From NCBI GenBank assembly GCA_015065045.1, contig SVRB01000032.1, positions 1-13,771 of the forward strand: a stretch of DNA of 13,771 nt. Direction: 5' to 3'. The notes below the pieces were generated by a model. It did no database searches, was not told where the DNA came from, and worked only from the letters and a program-made list of their open reading frames with translations. The DNA comes from Oscillospiraceae bacterium. Lineage in GTDB: Bacteria > Bacillota > Clostridia > Oscillospirales > CAG-272. Below, piece after piece: positions 1 through 6,979 of the stretch (positions are counted from its first letter, which is position 1; each line of letters opens with the position of its first letter). A program made the translations under genes and the position numbers.

Positions 1-1874
1 TCAGCAAGAGTACGAGCCATTCTTTCGTCTTCAACTGCGTTGAATTCGTCACCTGATTCGGGAACCTCTGCAAGACCGATAATTTCAACAGGAACGGAAG
101 GTCCTGCAACCTTAACGTTCTTACCCTTATCATCAAGCATCGCTCTAACGTGACCAACAGCTGTACCTGCGATAACCACGTCACCAACGTGAAGTGTACC
201 TGCCTGAACGAGAACAGTCGCAACGGGACCTCTACCCTTATCAAGCTTAGATTCAATAATGATACCCTTTGCGCGTCTTTCGGGGTTAGCCTTAAGATCT
301 TTCATTTCAGCTACAAGCAATACGTTTTCAAGCAAATCATCAATACCCATCTTTGTAAGAGCTGATACAGGAACGCAGATCACGTCACCGCCCCATTCTT
401 CAGGAACAAGCTCATACTGTGTAAGATGCTGCTTAATGTTGTCAGGATCAGCACTCGGCTTATCCATCTTGTTGATAGCAACGATTATTTCAATACCGGC
501 AGCCTTTGCATGGTTAATAGCTTCAACCGTCTGAGGCATAATACCGTCATCGGCCGCAACAACGAGAATAGCAATATCAGTAGCCATAGCACCTCTTGCA
601 CGCATCGCTGTAAACGCTTCGTGTCCGGGAGTATCGAGGAACGTAATATCTTCACCGTTTACGTTTACTCTATAAGCACCGATATGCTGAGTAATACCAC
701 CTGCTTCTCCTGCTGTAACATTAGCGTGACGAATAGCGTCGAGAAGTGATGTCTTACCGTGGTCAACGTGTCCCATTACACAAACAACGGGAGCGCGTTT
801 TACGAGGCTTTCTTCGCTGTCTTCCTTTTCGTCAAACAGCTTTTCTTCAATAGTAACAACAACCTCTTTTGATACCTTTATACCAAACTCATCGGCAACA
901 AGAAATGCTGTATCATAGTCGATGATCTGGTTTACACTTGCCATAATACCAAGCTTCATAAGCTTCTTAATGGTATCAGCGGCAGTAATCTTCATTCTTG
1001 TAGCAAGCTCGCCAACAGAGATTTCATCGGGAACCTGAATCTGAAGCTGAAGCTTCTTTGCTCTTTCGAGTTCAGCCTTCTTGATCTTTTCAAGAGCAAG
1101 CTTTTCTTTATCCTTATTCTTGTCGTACTTGCCGTTATTATTCTGCTTCTTAACCTTTTTACGATCCATAGAATAATTCATCTTAGGATCTGTAACAAAG
1201 TTTTCAAGTCTTTCGTCATATTTAGAAAGGTCAACATGAGACGCTCTCGTATCAACAACTCTCGTTCCTGCTACGTGACTGCTCTGACGTACAGCATCAT
1301 TTGAATCGGGAAGAACTCTCTCTACCTTCAATTCCTGTCTATGCTGTCTCTGCTGAGCAGGCTGCTTCTTCTGTTCTTTCTTCTTATTGAAATTATTATC
1401 CTTCTGCTGTGTCTGCGCTGCGTTCTTATTATTGGGAACGTTATTCTGCGCAGGCTTATTTGTATTTACTGCAGCCTCAGGCTGTTTCTTTTCAAACCTT
1501 GTCTGATTCTTTTCAGAATGTGCTGCAGGCTTATTCTGCGTATTAGGCTTTGTTTCTTCCTTCTTAGCCTGAACGGACTCTGCAGGCTTTGCTTCTGCTT
1601 TTGCAGGGGTCTGCTCTTCTTTTTCAACGGATACTTCTTCGACCTTTTTGGGTTCTTTGATCTTGAGCTCTCCGTCGATATATTTGCCAATACCCTCAAA
1701 CTGTTTTTCCTTTGTATAATGGTTGAAAATAACGCTGAACTCATCGGGTGTCAATACAGCCATATGTGTTCTGCCCTTCAAACCGTAAGAATCAAGAAGC
1801 TCGATTACTTCCTTGCTCTTTACATCAAAATCCTTTGCTATATTACTGATACGATATTTCTGATTCGATAACAT
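1..1874 (-). CDS. infB: Translation initiation factor IF-2 (3' end beyond window)
   Basis: IF2 is the cytoplasmic GTPase that places initiator fMet-tRNA on the 30S subunit and promotes 50S joining. The visible 624 residues begin with a small IF2 N-terminal helical domain (about residues 1-55). A disordered linker rich in Lys, Glu, Gln, Asn and Pro follows (about 74-183), then a second IF2_N domain near 285-345 and the GTPase domain. G motifs are clear: GHVDHGKT at 368-375 (G1), DTPGHE from 414 (G3), NKMD at 468-471 (G4) and SAL near 504 (G5). The sequence continues into domain II and is cut by the window edge, so the fMet-tRNA-binding C-terminal domain is not seen. The ATG at 1874 has a good site, GAGGTG, 5 bases upstream. 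It is the last visible gene of the rimP operon and lies 12 bases after ylxQ. Identity is certain from the G-domain motifs and context. Confidence 0.98.
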   Translation of the reverse strand, partial: MLSNQKYRISNIAKDFDVKSKEVIELLDSYGLKGRTHMAVLTPDEFSVIFNHYTKEKQFEGIGKYIDGELKIKEPKKVEEVSVEKEEQTPAKAEAKPAESVQAKKEETKPNTQNKPAAHSEKNQTRFEKKQPEAAVNTNKPAQNNVPNNKNAAQTQQKDNNFNKKKEQKKQPAQQRQHRQELKVERVLPDSNDAVRQSSHVAGTRVVDTRASHVDLSKYDERLENFVTDPKMNYSMDRKKVKKQNNNGKYDKNKDKEKLALEKIKKAELERAKKLQLQIQVPDEISVGELATRMKITAADTIKKLMKLGIMASVNQIIDYDTAFLVADEFGIKVSKEVVVTIEEKLFDEKEDSEESLVKRAPVVCVMGHVDHGKTSLLDAIRHANVTAGEAGGITQHIGAYRVNVNGEDITFLDTPGHEAFTAMRARGAMATDIAILVVAADDGIMPQTVEAINHAKAAGIEIIVAINKMDKPSADPDNIKQHLTQYELVPEEWGGDVICVPVSALTKMGIDDLLENVLLVAEMKDLKANPERRAKGIIIESKLDKGRGPVATVLVQAGTLHVGDVVIAGTAVGHVRAMLDDKGKNVKVAGPSVPVEIIGLAEVPESGDEFNAVEDERMARTLA

Positions 1875-1886
1875 ATAAGCACCTCT

Positions 1887-2195
1887 TTAAACCAACTTTT
1901 TGACCGCATTATAAAAATCCGGATCAATAATCGCCACAGCAGATGTCAAACACATCTTTCCGATAGCGTGAGATATCTCATCTCGGGTAAACTGTATCCT
2001 TTCATACTCGGTTTCATAAAATTCACAACAGTTTACTATTTTCTTTAACGTATTTTCCGATACGTCGGAGGCAATAAGCACAAGCTTAACGCTTCTTCCT
2101 GCCTTTATCTTTTCGGTTACAATCTCAGTCCCTGCAATTAGCTTTCTCGCTCTGGCAGCAAGCCCCAGCATTCCAAGTAATTTCTCATTCCTCAT
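1887..2195 (-). CDS. ylxQ: YlxQ-type L7Ae/L30e-family RNA-binding protein
   Basis: This is a 102-residue protein of the L7Ae/L30e/Gadd45 fold, the family that binds kink-turns in RNA; the exact role of the nusA-operon member is not settled. The N-terminus reads MRNEKLLGMLGLAARARKL, typical of YlxQ proteins: a first helix, a Gly-Leu-Ala turn, then the basic segment. The central VKLVLIASDVSENT segment matches the family's core strand and helix. A longer reading frame exists upstream to 2324, but it would run through ylxR; the ATG at 2195 matches the family N-terminus and is preferred. That ATG lies inside the end of ylxR (11-base overlap), so translation is probably coupled. The upstream ribosome site (GGAAAGGG) is rather far, about 12 bases. 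Position between ylxR and infB is the standard order in Firmicutes. Confidence 0.9.
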   Translation of the reverse strand: MRNEKLLGMLGLAARARKLIAGTEIVTEKIKAGRSVKLVLIASDVSENTLKKIVNCCEFYETEYERIQFTRDEISHAIGKMCLTSAVAIIDPDFYNAVKKLV

Positions 2196-2469
2196 TTTCG
2201 CTGAGTTCCCTTTCCAAAGCGTCATAAACCTCTTCGGGAATTTCACATTCAAGACTGCGCTCAAAACGCTTGGCTTTTCTTGCCTTCTTGAAACACTGAA
2301 CGCTTCTGCACACGTAAGCTCCACGTCCCGATTTCTTTCCCGTAAAGTCTAATGATACGCTCCCGTCCGGCGCTCTCACAACTCTAAGCAACGTCGGCTT
2401 GGGAAACGATGTATTACATCCGGAGCATCTTCTTTCCGGAATTTTCTTTTTCGGCAACGGCTGTCCCAT
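2185..2469 (-). CDS. ylxR: YlxR (RnpM-like) nucleic-acid-binding protein
   Basis: A 94-residue DUF448/YlxR protein. Seen: a CxxC pair (Cys15, Cys18) after a basic N-terminus, the RVVRAPDG strand, and the diagnostic GRGAYVC motif at 48-54 with a further Cys at about residue 59, followed by a basic helix (KKARKAKRFERSL). Known for the family: a small basic RNA-binding protein encoded in nusA operons. The Bacillus member has been linked to modulation of RNase P and given the name RnpM, and related proteins to transcription regulation; which role applies here is inference. The ATG at 2469 follows a strong GGAGG site. The gene lies 26 bases after nusA and overlaps ylxQ by 11 bases. Length is normal for the family. 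Confidence 0.93.
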   Translation of the reverse strand: MGQPLPKKKIPERRCSGCNTSFPKPTLLRVVRAPDGSVSLDFTGKKSGRGAYVCRSVQCFKKARKAKRFERSLECEIPEEVYDALERELSENEE

Positions 2470-2495
2470 TGTATCCTCCGATTTATATTTTTATG

Positions 2496-3527
2496 TTAGT
2501 TAAGCTCTGTCTTTATGTCTATCTTAAATCCTGTAAGTCTTGCAGCAAGTCTTGCGTTCTGACCCTCTTTACCAATAGCGAGAGACAACTGATCGTTATC
2601 AACAAGCACTCTGCATGAACGTTCGCCATCAATAATAACCTGACGCACTGCTGCGGGTGAAAGAGCTTCTCTGATAAACGCTTCCACATCATCGCTGTAC
2701 TTGATTATATCTATCTTTTCTCCGCCGAGCTCTTCAACAATTTCGGAAATTCTCATTCCGCGATTACCGATACAAGCGCCGATAGGATCAACGTTTTCAT
2801 CTCTTGACATTACAGCAAGCTTTGTACGAGAACCGGCTTCTCTGGAAACACCCTTGATAATAACAGTTCCGTCCTGAATTTCGGGAACCTCCATCTCAAA
2901 AAGTCTCTTAACCATTCCGGGATGTGTTCTTGAAAGTGTAACAAGAGGACCGTAAGCTTCTTTTCTTACCTCTGTAACAAACACCTTGATTCTATCGCCG
3001 TCTGCAAATCTCTCACCGGGAATAAGTTCAGATTTAAGAAGCTTTGCAATACTTGTTCCTGTATCAACAATTACATCACCTGTAACAGCGTCAGTTCTCT
3101 GAACAACTGCAGATATGATCTCTTCCTTCTTGTCTTCGTATTCTCTGACTCTGATGCTTCTCTCAGCTTCTCTGATACCCTGAATAATAACCTGCTTTGC
3201 AGTTGTAGCGCTGAGTCTTCTGAAATTCTTAGGATCCATCTTTACTTCAGCTACGCCGCCGAGAGCATATCTCTTACTGATCTTCTTTGCATCTTCAAGA
3301 GTAATCTGAAGATTGGGATCTTCAACCTCTTCAACAATATCCTTCAACGCAAAAACCTTCATATCCTTCTTAACGGGGTCAAGAGTGATCTTCACGTTAC
3401 TGTTTCCACCCTGTTCTCTCTTAAATGCAGAAACAAGAGCCGCTTCAACTCTTTCGATCATATAGTCCTTGGGGATTCCCTTTTCTTTCTCGAGTAAATC
3501 GAGAGCATTAAAAAATTCCGTATTCAT
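2496..3527 (-). CDS. nusA: Transcription termination/antitermination factor NusA
   Basis: NusA binds RNA polymerase and nascent RNA and modulates pausing, intrinsic termination and antitermination. The 343-residue product has the standard Firmicute layout: N-terminal polymerase-binding domain (about 1-128), S1 domain (about 132-200), KH1 with a GNRG loop at 254-257, and KH2 with IGKEGQ at 318-323, ending in GFKIDIKTELN. The acidic C-terminal repeats of proteobacterial NusA are absent, which is normal for this group. Start choice is uncertain. The ATG at 3527 gives the family-like N-terminus MNTEFFNALDLLEKEKG, but its nearest upstream purine run (GGAAAAG) abuts the codon. An in-frame TTG at 3536 follows an in-frame TGA directly. 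The best Shine-Dalgarno (GGAGG, 3569-3573) is separated from both by a hairpin. The 73-base gap after rimP is the largest within this operon. Confidence 0.97.
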   Translation of the reverse strand: MNTEFFNALDLLEKEKGIPKDYMIERVEAALVSAFKREQGGNSNVKITLDPVKKDMKVFALKDIVEEVEDPNLQITLEDAKKISKRYALGGVAEVKMDPKNFRRLSATTAKQVIIQGIREAERSIRVREYEDKKEEIISAVVQRTDAVTGDVIVDTGTSIAKLLKSELIPGERFADGDRIKVFVTEVRKEAYGPLVTLSRTHPGMVKRLFEMEVPEIQDGTVIIKGVSREAGSRTKLAVMSRDENVDPIGACIGNRGMRISEIVEELGGEKIDIIKYSDDVEAFIREALSPAAVRQVIIDGERSCRVLVDNDQLSLAIGKEGQNARLAARLTGFKIDIKTELN

Positions 3528-3541
3528 CTTTTCCAATCATA

Positions 3542-3573
3542 GCATCGCGCAAACACAGCGCAACGCTTCCTCC
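3542..3573 (-). promoter_or_regulatory. Shine-Dalgarno plus hairpin in front of nusA
   Basis: On the minus strand a strong GGAGGAA (3573-3567) is followed at once by an inverted repeat. Arms GCGTTGCGC (3566-3558) and GCGCGATGC (3550-3542) pair over 9 bp, with six G-C, one A-U and two G-U pairs around a 7-base loop. One base past the stem comes ATGA, then the TTG at 3536 and the ATG at 3527. If the hairpin folds, GGAGG would stand 7 bases from the TTG and 16 from the ATG. Unfolded, the same GGAGG stands 5 bases from a TTG (3563) opening an 8-codon mini-ORF that ends at TGA 3537-3539. Its role in nusA translation control is inference. Confidence 0.5.
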
Positions 3574-3600
3574 ATTTATATAATCTGTCTTTTTATTAAC

Positions 3601-4089
3601 TTAATCAAATTCGTATACTGTTTTTATCTTGGAAACAACGTTCTTTTCAAGAACTATTTCATTTCCGTTTTCACTGATAGCAAAGCTACCATTGTCCTCA
3701 TCATATCCAACAAGAACACCCTTAATAACCTTTCTGCCGTCAACAGCAGTAAAAAGCCTTACTTCTACGTCCCAACCCAAGCATGCCTTATAATGCATAG
3801 GAGTTTTTAAATCTCTTTCAATTCCGGGTGATGAAACCTCAAGTCTGTAAGAACCTTCAATAGGATCTGCTTCATCAAGCATAGGACTTATCGCCATATG
3901 CACCTTTTCGCAGTCATTGATGTTTATTCCCTCTTCACTGTCAAGAGTTATACGCAAAAACCATTCTGCGCCCTCCTTAACGTATTCTACGTCCCAGAGA
4001 ACATATCCAAGCTCGTTTACAGTAGGTTCAAGCATTTCCTTTACTCTGCCTGCAATATTCTTAGCAGGTCTTGCATTCGTATTTGCCAT
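3601..4089 (-). CDS. rimP: Ribosome maturation factor RimP
   Basis: RimP assists late assembly of the 30S subunit. This 162-residue protein has the family's two-part form: an N-terminal alpha/beta domain (about 12-90) with the GYVLWDVEYVKEG and LRITLDSEEG strands, the linker signature RLEVSSPGIERDL at about 102-114, and a C-terminal SH3-like barrel ending KIKTVYEFD. It is slightly longer than the usual 150-155 residues because of a short basic N-terminal tail. The ATG at 4089 has AAGGAA 7 bases upstream. It is the first gene of the operon, starting roughly 88 bases after the predicted transcription start, and lies downstream of a terminator-like leader hairpin. Confidence 0.96.
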   Translation of the reverse strand: MANTNARPAKNIAGRVKEMLEPTVNELGYVLWDVEYVKEGAEWFLRITLDSEEGININDCEKVHMAISPMLDEADPIEGSYRLEVSSPGIERDLKTPMHYKACLGWDVEVRLFTAVDGRKVIKGVLVGYDEDNGSFAISENGNEIVLEKNVVSKIKTVYEFD

Positions 4090-4140
4090 ACTTTGTTTCC
4101 TTTTTTACGTATTTTTTAAAAAAAGTGCCCTATATAAAAC

Positions 4141-4169
4141 TTAGAAGAGTGGCAAAACCACTCTTCTAA
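4141..4169 (-). terminator. Leader hairpin of rimP-nusA operon, probable attenuator
   Basis: A perfect 12-bp inverted repeat (arms 4141-4152 and 4158-4169) closes a 5-base loop. On the minus strand the stem is followed by GTTTTATAT, a short, interrupted U-tract, so it looks like a weak intrinsic terminator. It starts only about 8 bases after the predicted transcription start, inside the 5' untranslated region of rimP-nusA-ylxR-ylxQ-infB. It could also end transcripts coming through from the lipoprotein gene, since no other terminator is visible between 4251 and rimP. In Bacillus subtilis the nusA operon is controlled by NusA-stimulated termination in its 5' leader without an antiterminator; this hairpin is placed to do the same. 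A 5' mRNA-stabilising hairpin is the main alternative. Confidence 0.6.
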
Positions 4170-4183
4170 CCTTACATTACAAT

Positions 4184-4211
4184 ATTATATCACATTTTTT
4201 GTAAATTGCAA
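4184..4211 (-). promoter_or_regulatory. Sigma-A-type promoter of the rimP-nusA-infB operon
   Basis: Minus strand: -35 TTGCAA (4211-4206), 16-base spacer, -10 TATAAT (4189-4184) preceded by TGA, an extended -10. The transcription start should be at an A near 4177-4178, giving a leader of about 88 bases before rimP. The perfect -10 suggests strong basal activity, with output then set at the leader hairpin. Confidence 0.75.
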
Positions 4212-4250
4212 TACCTTTTTTCATTTTTATGCAGATATTACTGAATTTGC

Positions 4251-5351
4251 TCACATAAGACCTGAATCACGAATCAAAGGCGCATTTCTCACAGTAATCT
4301 CACTCAAAGCACTATCATACACCTTAACGTTCTTCATAAGACCGCTCATATAACCGTTAAAGTCTTCCATCTTACAATATTCAAGAAGATTTTCAAACTG
4401 ACTCAAATAATCATCGAGTATATAAGGCTTATCCTTAAGATCCTTACGCTTCATTATACAAATAACGGATTCATCATCAATTCTTTTATAAGTACCGATA
4501 ATCATTTCTCTTGATGCAGAAACAATTTCGCTTCCGTAAATAGAAACGTCATTCTCCGACATATAATATCCGTCAACGTAAATATCCTTTTTGGGATTCT
4601 CGTTGTATTGCTTTTTCAATTCATCAAAGTCTTCACCATTTTGAAGTCTATTCATAATACTTTCGGCAAGATCGTTCTTAGCCTTAGTTTCAGCTTCGGT
4701 AAGCTGCTTTACTTTATATGAGTTTGTGCTATCGTCAAAAATAAGCTTTCCGTCTTTATCTCTTTCATATTCATATTCGTCGTAGATCATAATCATATCC
4801 ACAAGAGAGTAATTGGATCTGTAATATTCATCAAGAGCTTCGTCGGTTATCGCTCTCATACCATTTTTCGCATAAAGAGTCTCATAAACCATAGACGTCA
4901 TAACTTCAATTTCATAAATTTCCTTAAGCATCTTATGATTTATATTATAAACAGATAACGCTGCATTTAATTCGCTTTTTGACCCGTAAGACTCAATAAG
5001 ATCTTCAATGCTTGCATCTATCTGGTCAAGCTTGGACTGTGAAATAGACAACCCTAACTCTTTAAACAAATGCATACATATAAGATTAGTCTTGACATTA
5101 AAATCGACAATCTCCTTCATTTTCTGCTCGTACGTTTTTCCTGTGCTGTATTCTGTATCCCAATACACAGCGTTATCGTTTGAAGCTGAAACATAACTGC
5201 TCTTAATTAACGACATCCAATATGTATATTGATTCACCGTAATTGTCGAGCCTTTATATTCCATTGCAACCTCAGGCTTCGCGCAAGAGGATAAAGATAC
5301 TATAAAAACACATATACAAAGCAAAAACGCTACTATTCTATTTCTTTTCAT
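4251..5351 (-). CDS. Lipoprotein, SurA/PrsA-like foldase with degenerate parvulin region
   Basis: A 366-residue exported protein. It opens with a lipoprotein signal: MKRNR, a hydrophobic stretch, and lipobox LSSC with the lipidated Cys at 23. The segment up to about 170 is helical and resembles the SurA/PrsA N-terminal chaperone domain. From about 170 (TDEALDEYYRSNYSLVDMIM) the layout follows a parvulin-type prolyl isomerase: first strand, a helix ending NGEDFDELKKQYNENP, a YVDGYYM strand, and a final strand VICIMKRKD. The His of the usual SHIL strand is replaced and a charged insert (EYEYERDKDGK and following) sits after the first strand, so isomerase activity is doubtful. A holdase role at the cell surface fits better. 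The start has AGGGTGG upstream. It lies 26 bases after the glycosyltransferase in the same transcript. Family assignment is moderate. Confidence 0.75.
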   Translation of the reverse strand: MKRNRIVAFLLCICVFIVSLSSCAKPEVAMEYKGSTITVNQYTYWMSLIKSSYVSASNDNAVYWDTEYSTGKTYEQKMKEIVDFNVKTNLICMHLFKELGLSISQSKLDQIDASIEDLIESYGSKSELNAALSVYNINHKMLKEIYEIEVMTSMVYETLYAKNGMRAITDEALDEYYRSNYSLVDMIMIYDEYEYERDKDGKLIFDDSTNSYKVKQLTEAETKAKNDLAESIMNRLQNGEDFDELKKQYNENPKKDIYVDGYYMSENDVSIYGSEIVSASREMIIGTYKRIDDESVICIMKRKDLKDKPYILDDYLSQFENLLEYCKMEDFNGYMSGLMKNVKVYDSALSEITVRNAPLIRDSGLM

Positions 5352-5377
5352 TATATTCCACCCTAACTGTTAATCGT

Positions 5378-6871
5378 TTACACATTAACCTTAACTTTTG
5401 TATTATCATCAGAATTCTTCTCGCACATCACAGGCACAGTACCCAACTCGCATTGGAGCTGATCAATACTCTTTGAAGCCACATGAGCGATCGGATCCCA
5501 TTCAATCCGCTTAAAAAGCGCAATGATCAACGTCAATCTACCGATCAAATCAAAAATCGGAAACGTAATACAAAACCATATTTTCTTATACCAAGCAATC
5601 TTCTTTATTCTTTTACGTTCAAATAAATATATATATGCTGCGGTAAATATTCCCGAAAAATACGTATAAACAGTCCACGCCAACATAAAAAATCCAAGCC
5701 AGAAAACATTAGACAAAGGAGTTTCTACAGAAGGCATTATATGTAAAATTTCAAAAATATTCGTGACACTTTTCGGAACGTATCCTACACCTATCACTTC
5801 GCCTGTCAATAATATAAGCATTACGCACAGCAAAAAAACAACAATCTTCCTAAATGATTTTATCAACGACAAAGGAAAAACGACCGTAAGCATATCAAAG
5901 CTCATAAACCTGAGTCGTATATTGTTAAACAGACGTTTCCACCAAGGATTCGGTATTATATTCCCGTCAATATCCTTGTTGGCGATCCCCTTAGTCACAA
6001 ATATATGCGAAAACAATTTAGGTCCGGTCTCTACCAAAGCCTGAAGGTGCCCCTTAGACCAGCGAAGTCGCTGTCTCATCGCCATACGTATATCAATAGG
6101 CTGTTCATCATAAAACTGAGCATCATTGTTAAACGATATCTTATAGCCCTTCGCAACAGCATCGGCACAGAAAGCTCTGTCCTCTGTAAGACCGGTATAA
6201 TTCCAGCCATCCCTTAAAAGCTCATTCGCAAAAAGAATACCCGTTCCCTGAATTCTGGTCGCCAATCTGAAAACAGATCGAGCGCGCGATTCAGTTCGAG
6301 CAGTTCTCAGCCAATGTATCGCATACGAAGCCGAGATCCAGTTATCATCGAAATTCTTTGTATTTCTGTATGACGTAATAATCTTTTCGCCTGCATCAAA
6401 CGAGTCGTTCATTCTTGCTATATAATCCTTTTTCAGCAAGTTATCGGCATCAAAGATAAAATAACCGTCAAAGCTTTCAATCCCGTAATCTCTTCTGATT
6501 AGTTCAACCAAATATTGAAGAGCAAATCCCTTTGTCCTTCTTGATTCATCAAAGCGTTCATAGCATACAGCACCATGCTCACGGGCGATCTGCGCGGTGT
6601 TATCCTTACAGTTATCAGCCACAACAAACACCTCAACCAAATCCTGAGGATAGTCGTTTTTCTTTACACTGTCTATTAAATTTCCGATAACACCCGCTTC
6701 ATTTCTTGCGGCAACAAGAATTGCATACTTATAATTTTTTTTAGCTTTTTTAAACTTTCTTGTAAAAAGGACGCCTGTATATTTATAGATATTTCTGTAA
6801 GCGTACAGCGAGCCTAAAAAGGTTACAATAAGGACTACGTACTTTATAATTTCATTTATTACAGCACTCAT
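5378..6871 (-). CDS. Membrane-bound family 2 glycosyltransferase (processive type)
   Basis: A 497-residue GT2 enzyme of the cellulose/hyaluronan synthase-like group, predicted to transfer sugars from nucleotide-sugars at the inner face of the membrane. In order: an N-terminal membrane helix (about 7-27), the catalytic GT-A domain starting KYAILVAARNEAG, FVVADNCKD, the metal-binding DAD at 141-143, TED at 229-231 with the base Asp231, and QRLRW at 267-271. QRLRW is the Q/RxxRW motif typical of processive synthases. Then come three to four hydrophobic segments from about residue 340 to 465 and a hydrophilic tail with a run of Asp and Lys. ATG 6877 touches the GGAGG directly; ATG 6871, six bases from it, is chosen. 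Product and acceptor cannot be told from sequence: a surface polysaccharide or glycolipid is plausible. It is first in a two-gene unit with the lipoprotein. Confidence 0.85.
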   Translation of the reverse strand: MSAVINEIIKYVVLIVTFLGSLYAYRNIYKYTGVLFTRKFKKAKKNYKYAILVAARNEAGVIGNLIDSVKKNDYPQDLVEVFVVADNCKDNTAQIAREHGAVCYERFDESRRTKGFALQYLVELIRRDYGIESFDGYFIFDADNLLKKDYIARMNDSFDAGEKIITSYRNTKNFDDNWISASYAIHWLRTARTESRARSVFRLATRIQGTGILFANELLRDGWNYTGLTEDRAFCADAVAKGYKISFNNDAQFYDEQPIDIRMAMRQRLRWSKGHLQALVETGPKLFSHIFVTKGIANKDIDGNIIPNPWWKRLFNNIRLRFMSFDMLTVVFPLSLIKSFRKIVVFLLCVMLILLTGEVIGVGYVPKSVTNIFEILHIMPSVETPLSNVFWLGFFMLAWTVYTYFSGIFTAAYIYLFERKRIKKIAWYKKIWFCITFPIFDLIGRLTLIIALFKRIEWDPIAHVASKSIDQLQCELGTVPVMCEKNSDDNTKVKVNV

Positions 6872-6904
6872 CTTCATCCTCCTTTTATTACAAACTCGCC
6901 ATAT

Positions 6905-6933
6905 ATTCTATCATATTCGGCTGATAATTTCAA
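6905..6933 (-). promoter_or_regulatory. Promoter of the glycosyltransferase-lipoprotein unit
   Basis: Minus strand: -35 TTGAAA (6933-6928), 17-base spacer, -10 TAGAAT (6910-6905) preceded by TGA (extended -10). It lies in the 108-base gap after mfd and about 15 bases ahead of the AAGGAGG that serves the glycosyltransferase, so the leader is very short. I see no clear intrinsic terminator after mfd, so read-through from the upstream operon is also possible. Confidence 0.65.
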
Positions 6934-6979
6934 CATATTTTTGATTTTTACATAATCATACAAATATGCAGATATGAAG

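Noticed and set aside
1341..1871. Plus-strand Leu/Phe/Cys-rich open frame of 176 codons
   Set aside because: It is the complement of the Lys/Glu/Gln-rich IF2 linker; its hydrophobic composition is a by-product. It has no ribosome site and infB is certain on the other strand.
2196..2324. N-terminal extension of ylxQ
   Set aside because: It would be read through ylxR in a different frame; the YlxQ family N-terminus matches the ATG at 2195.
6872..6877. First ATG of the glycosyltransferase
   Set aside because: It abuts GGAGG with no spacing; the ATG two codons later has ideal 6-base spacing.
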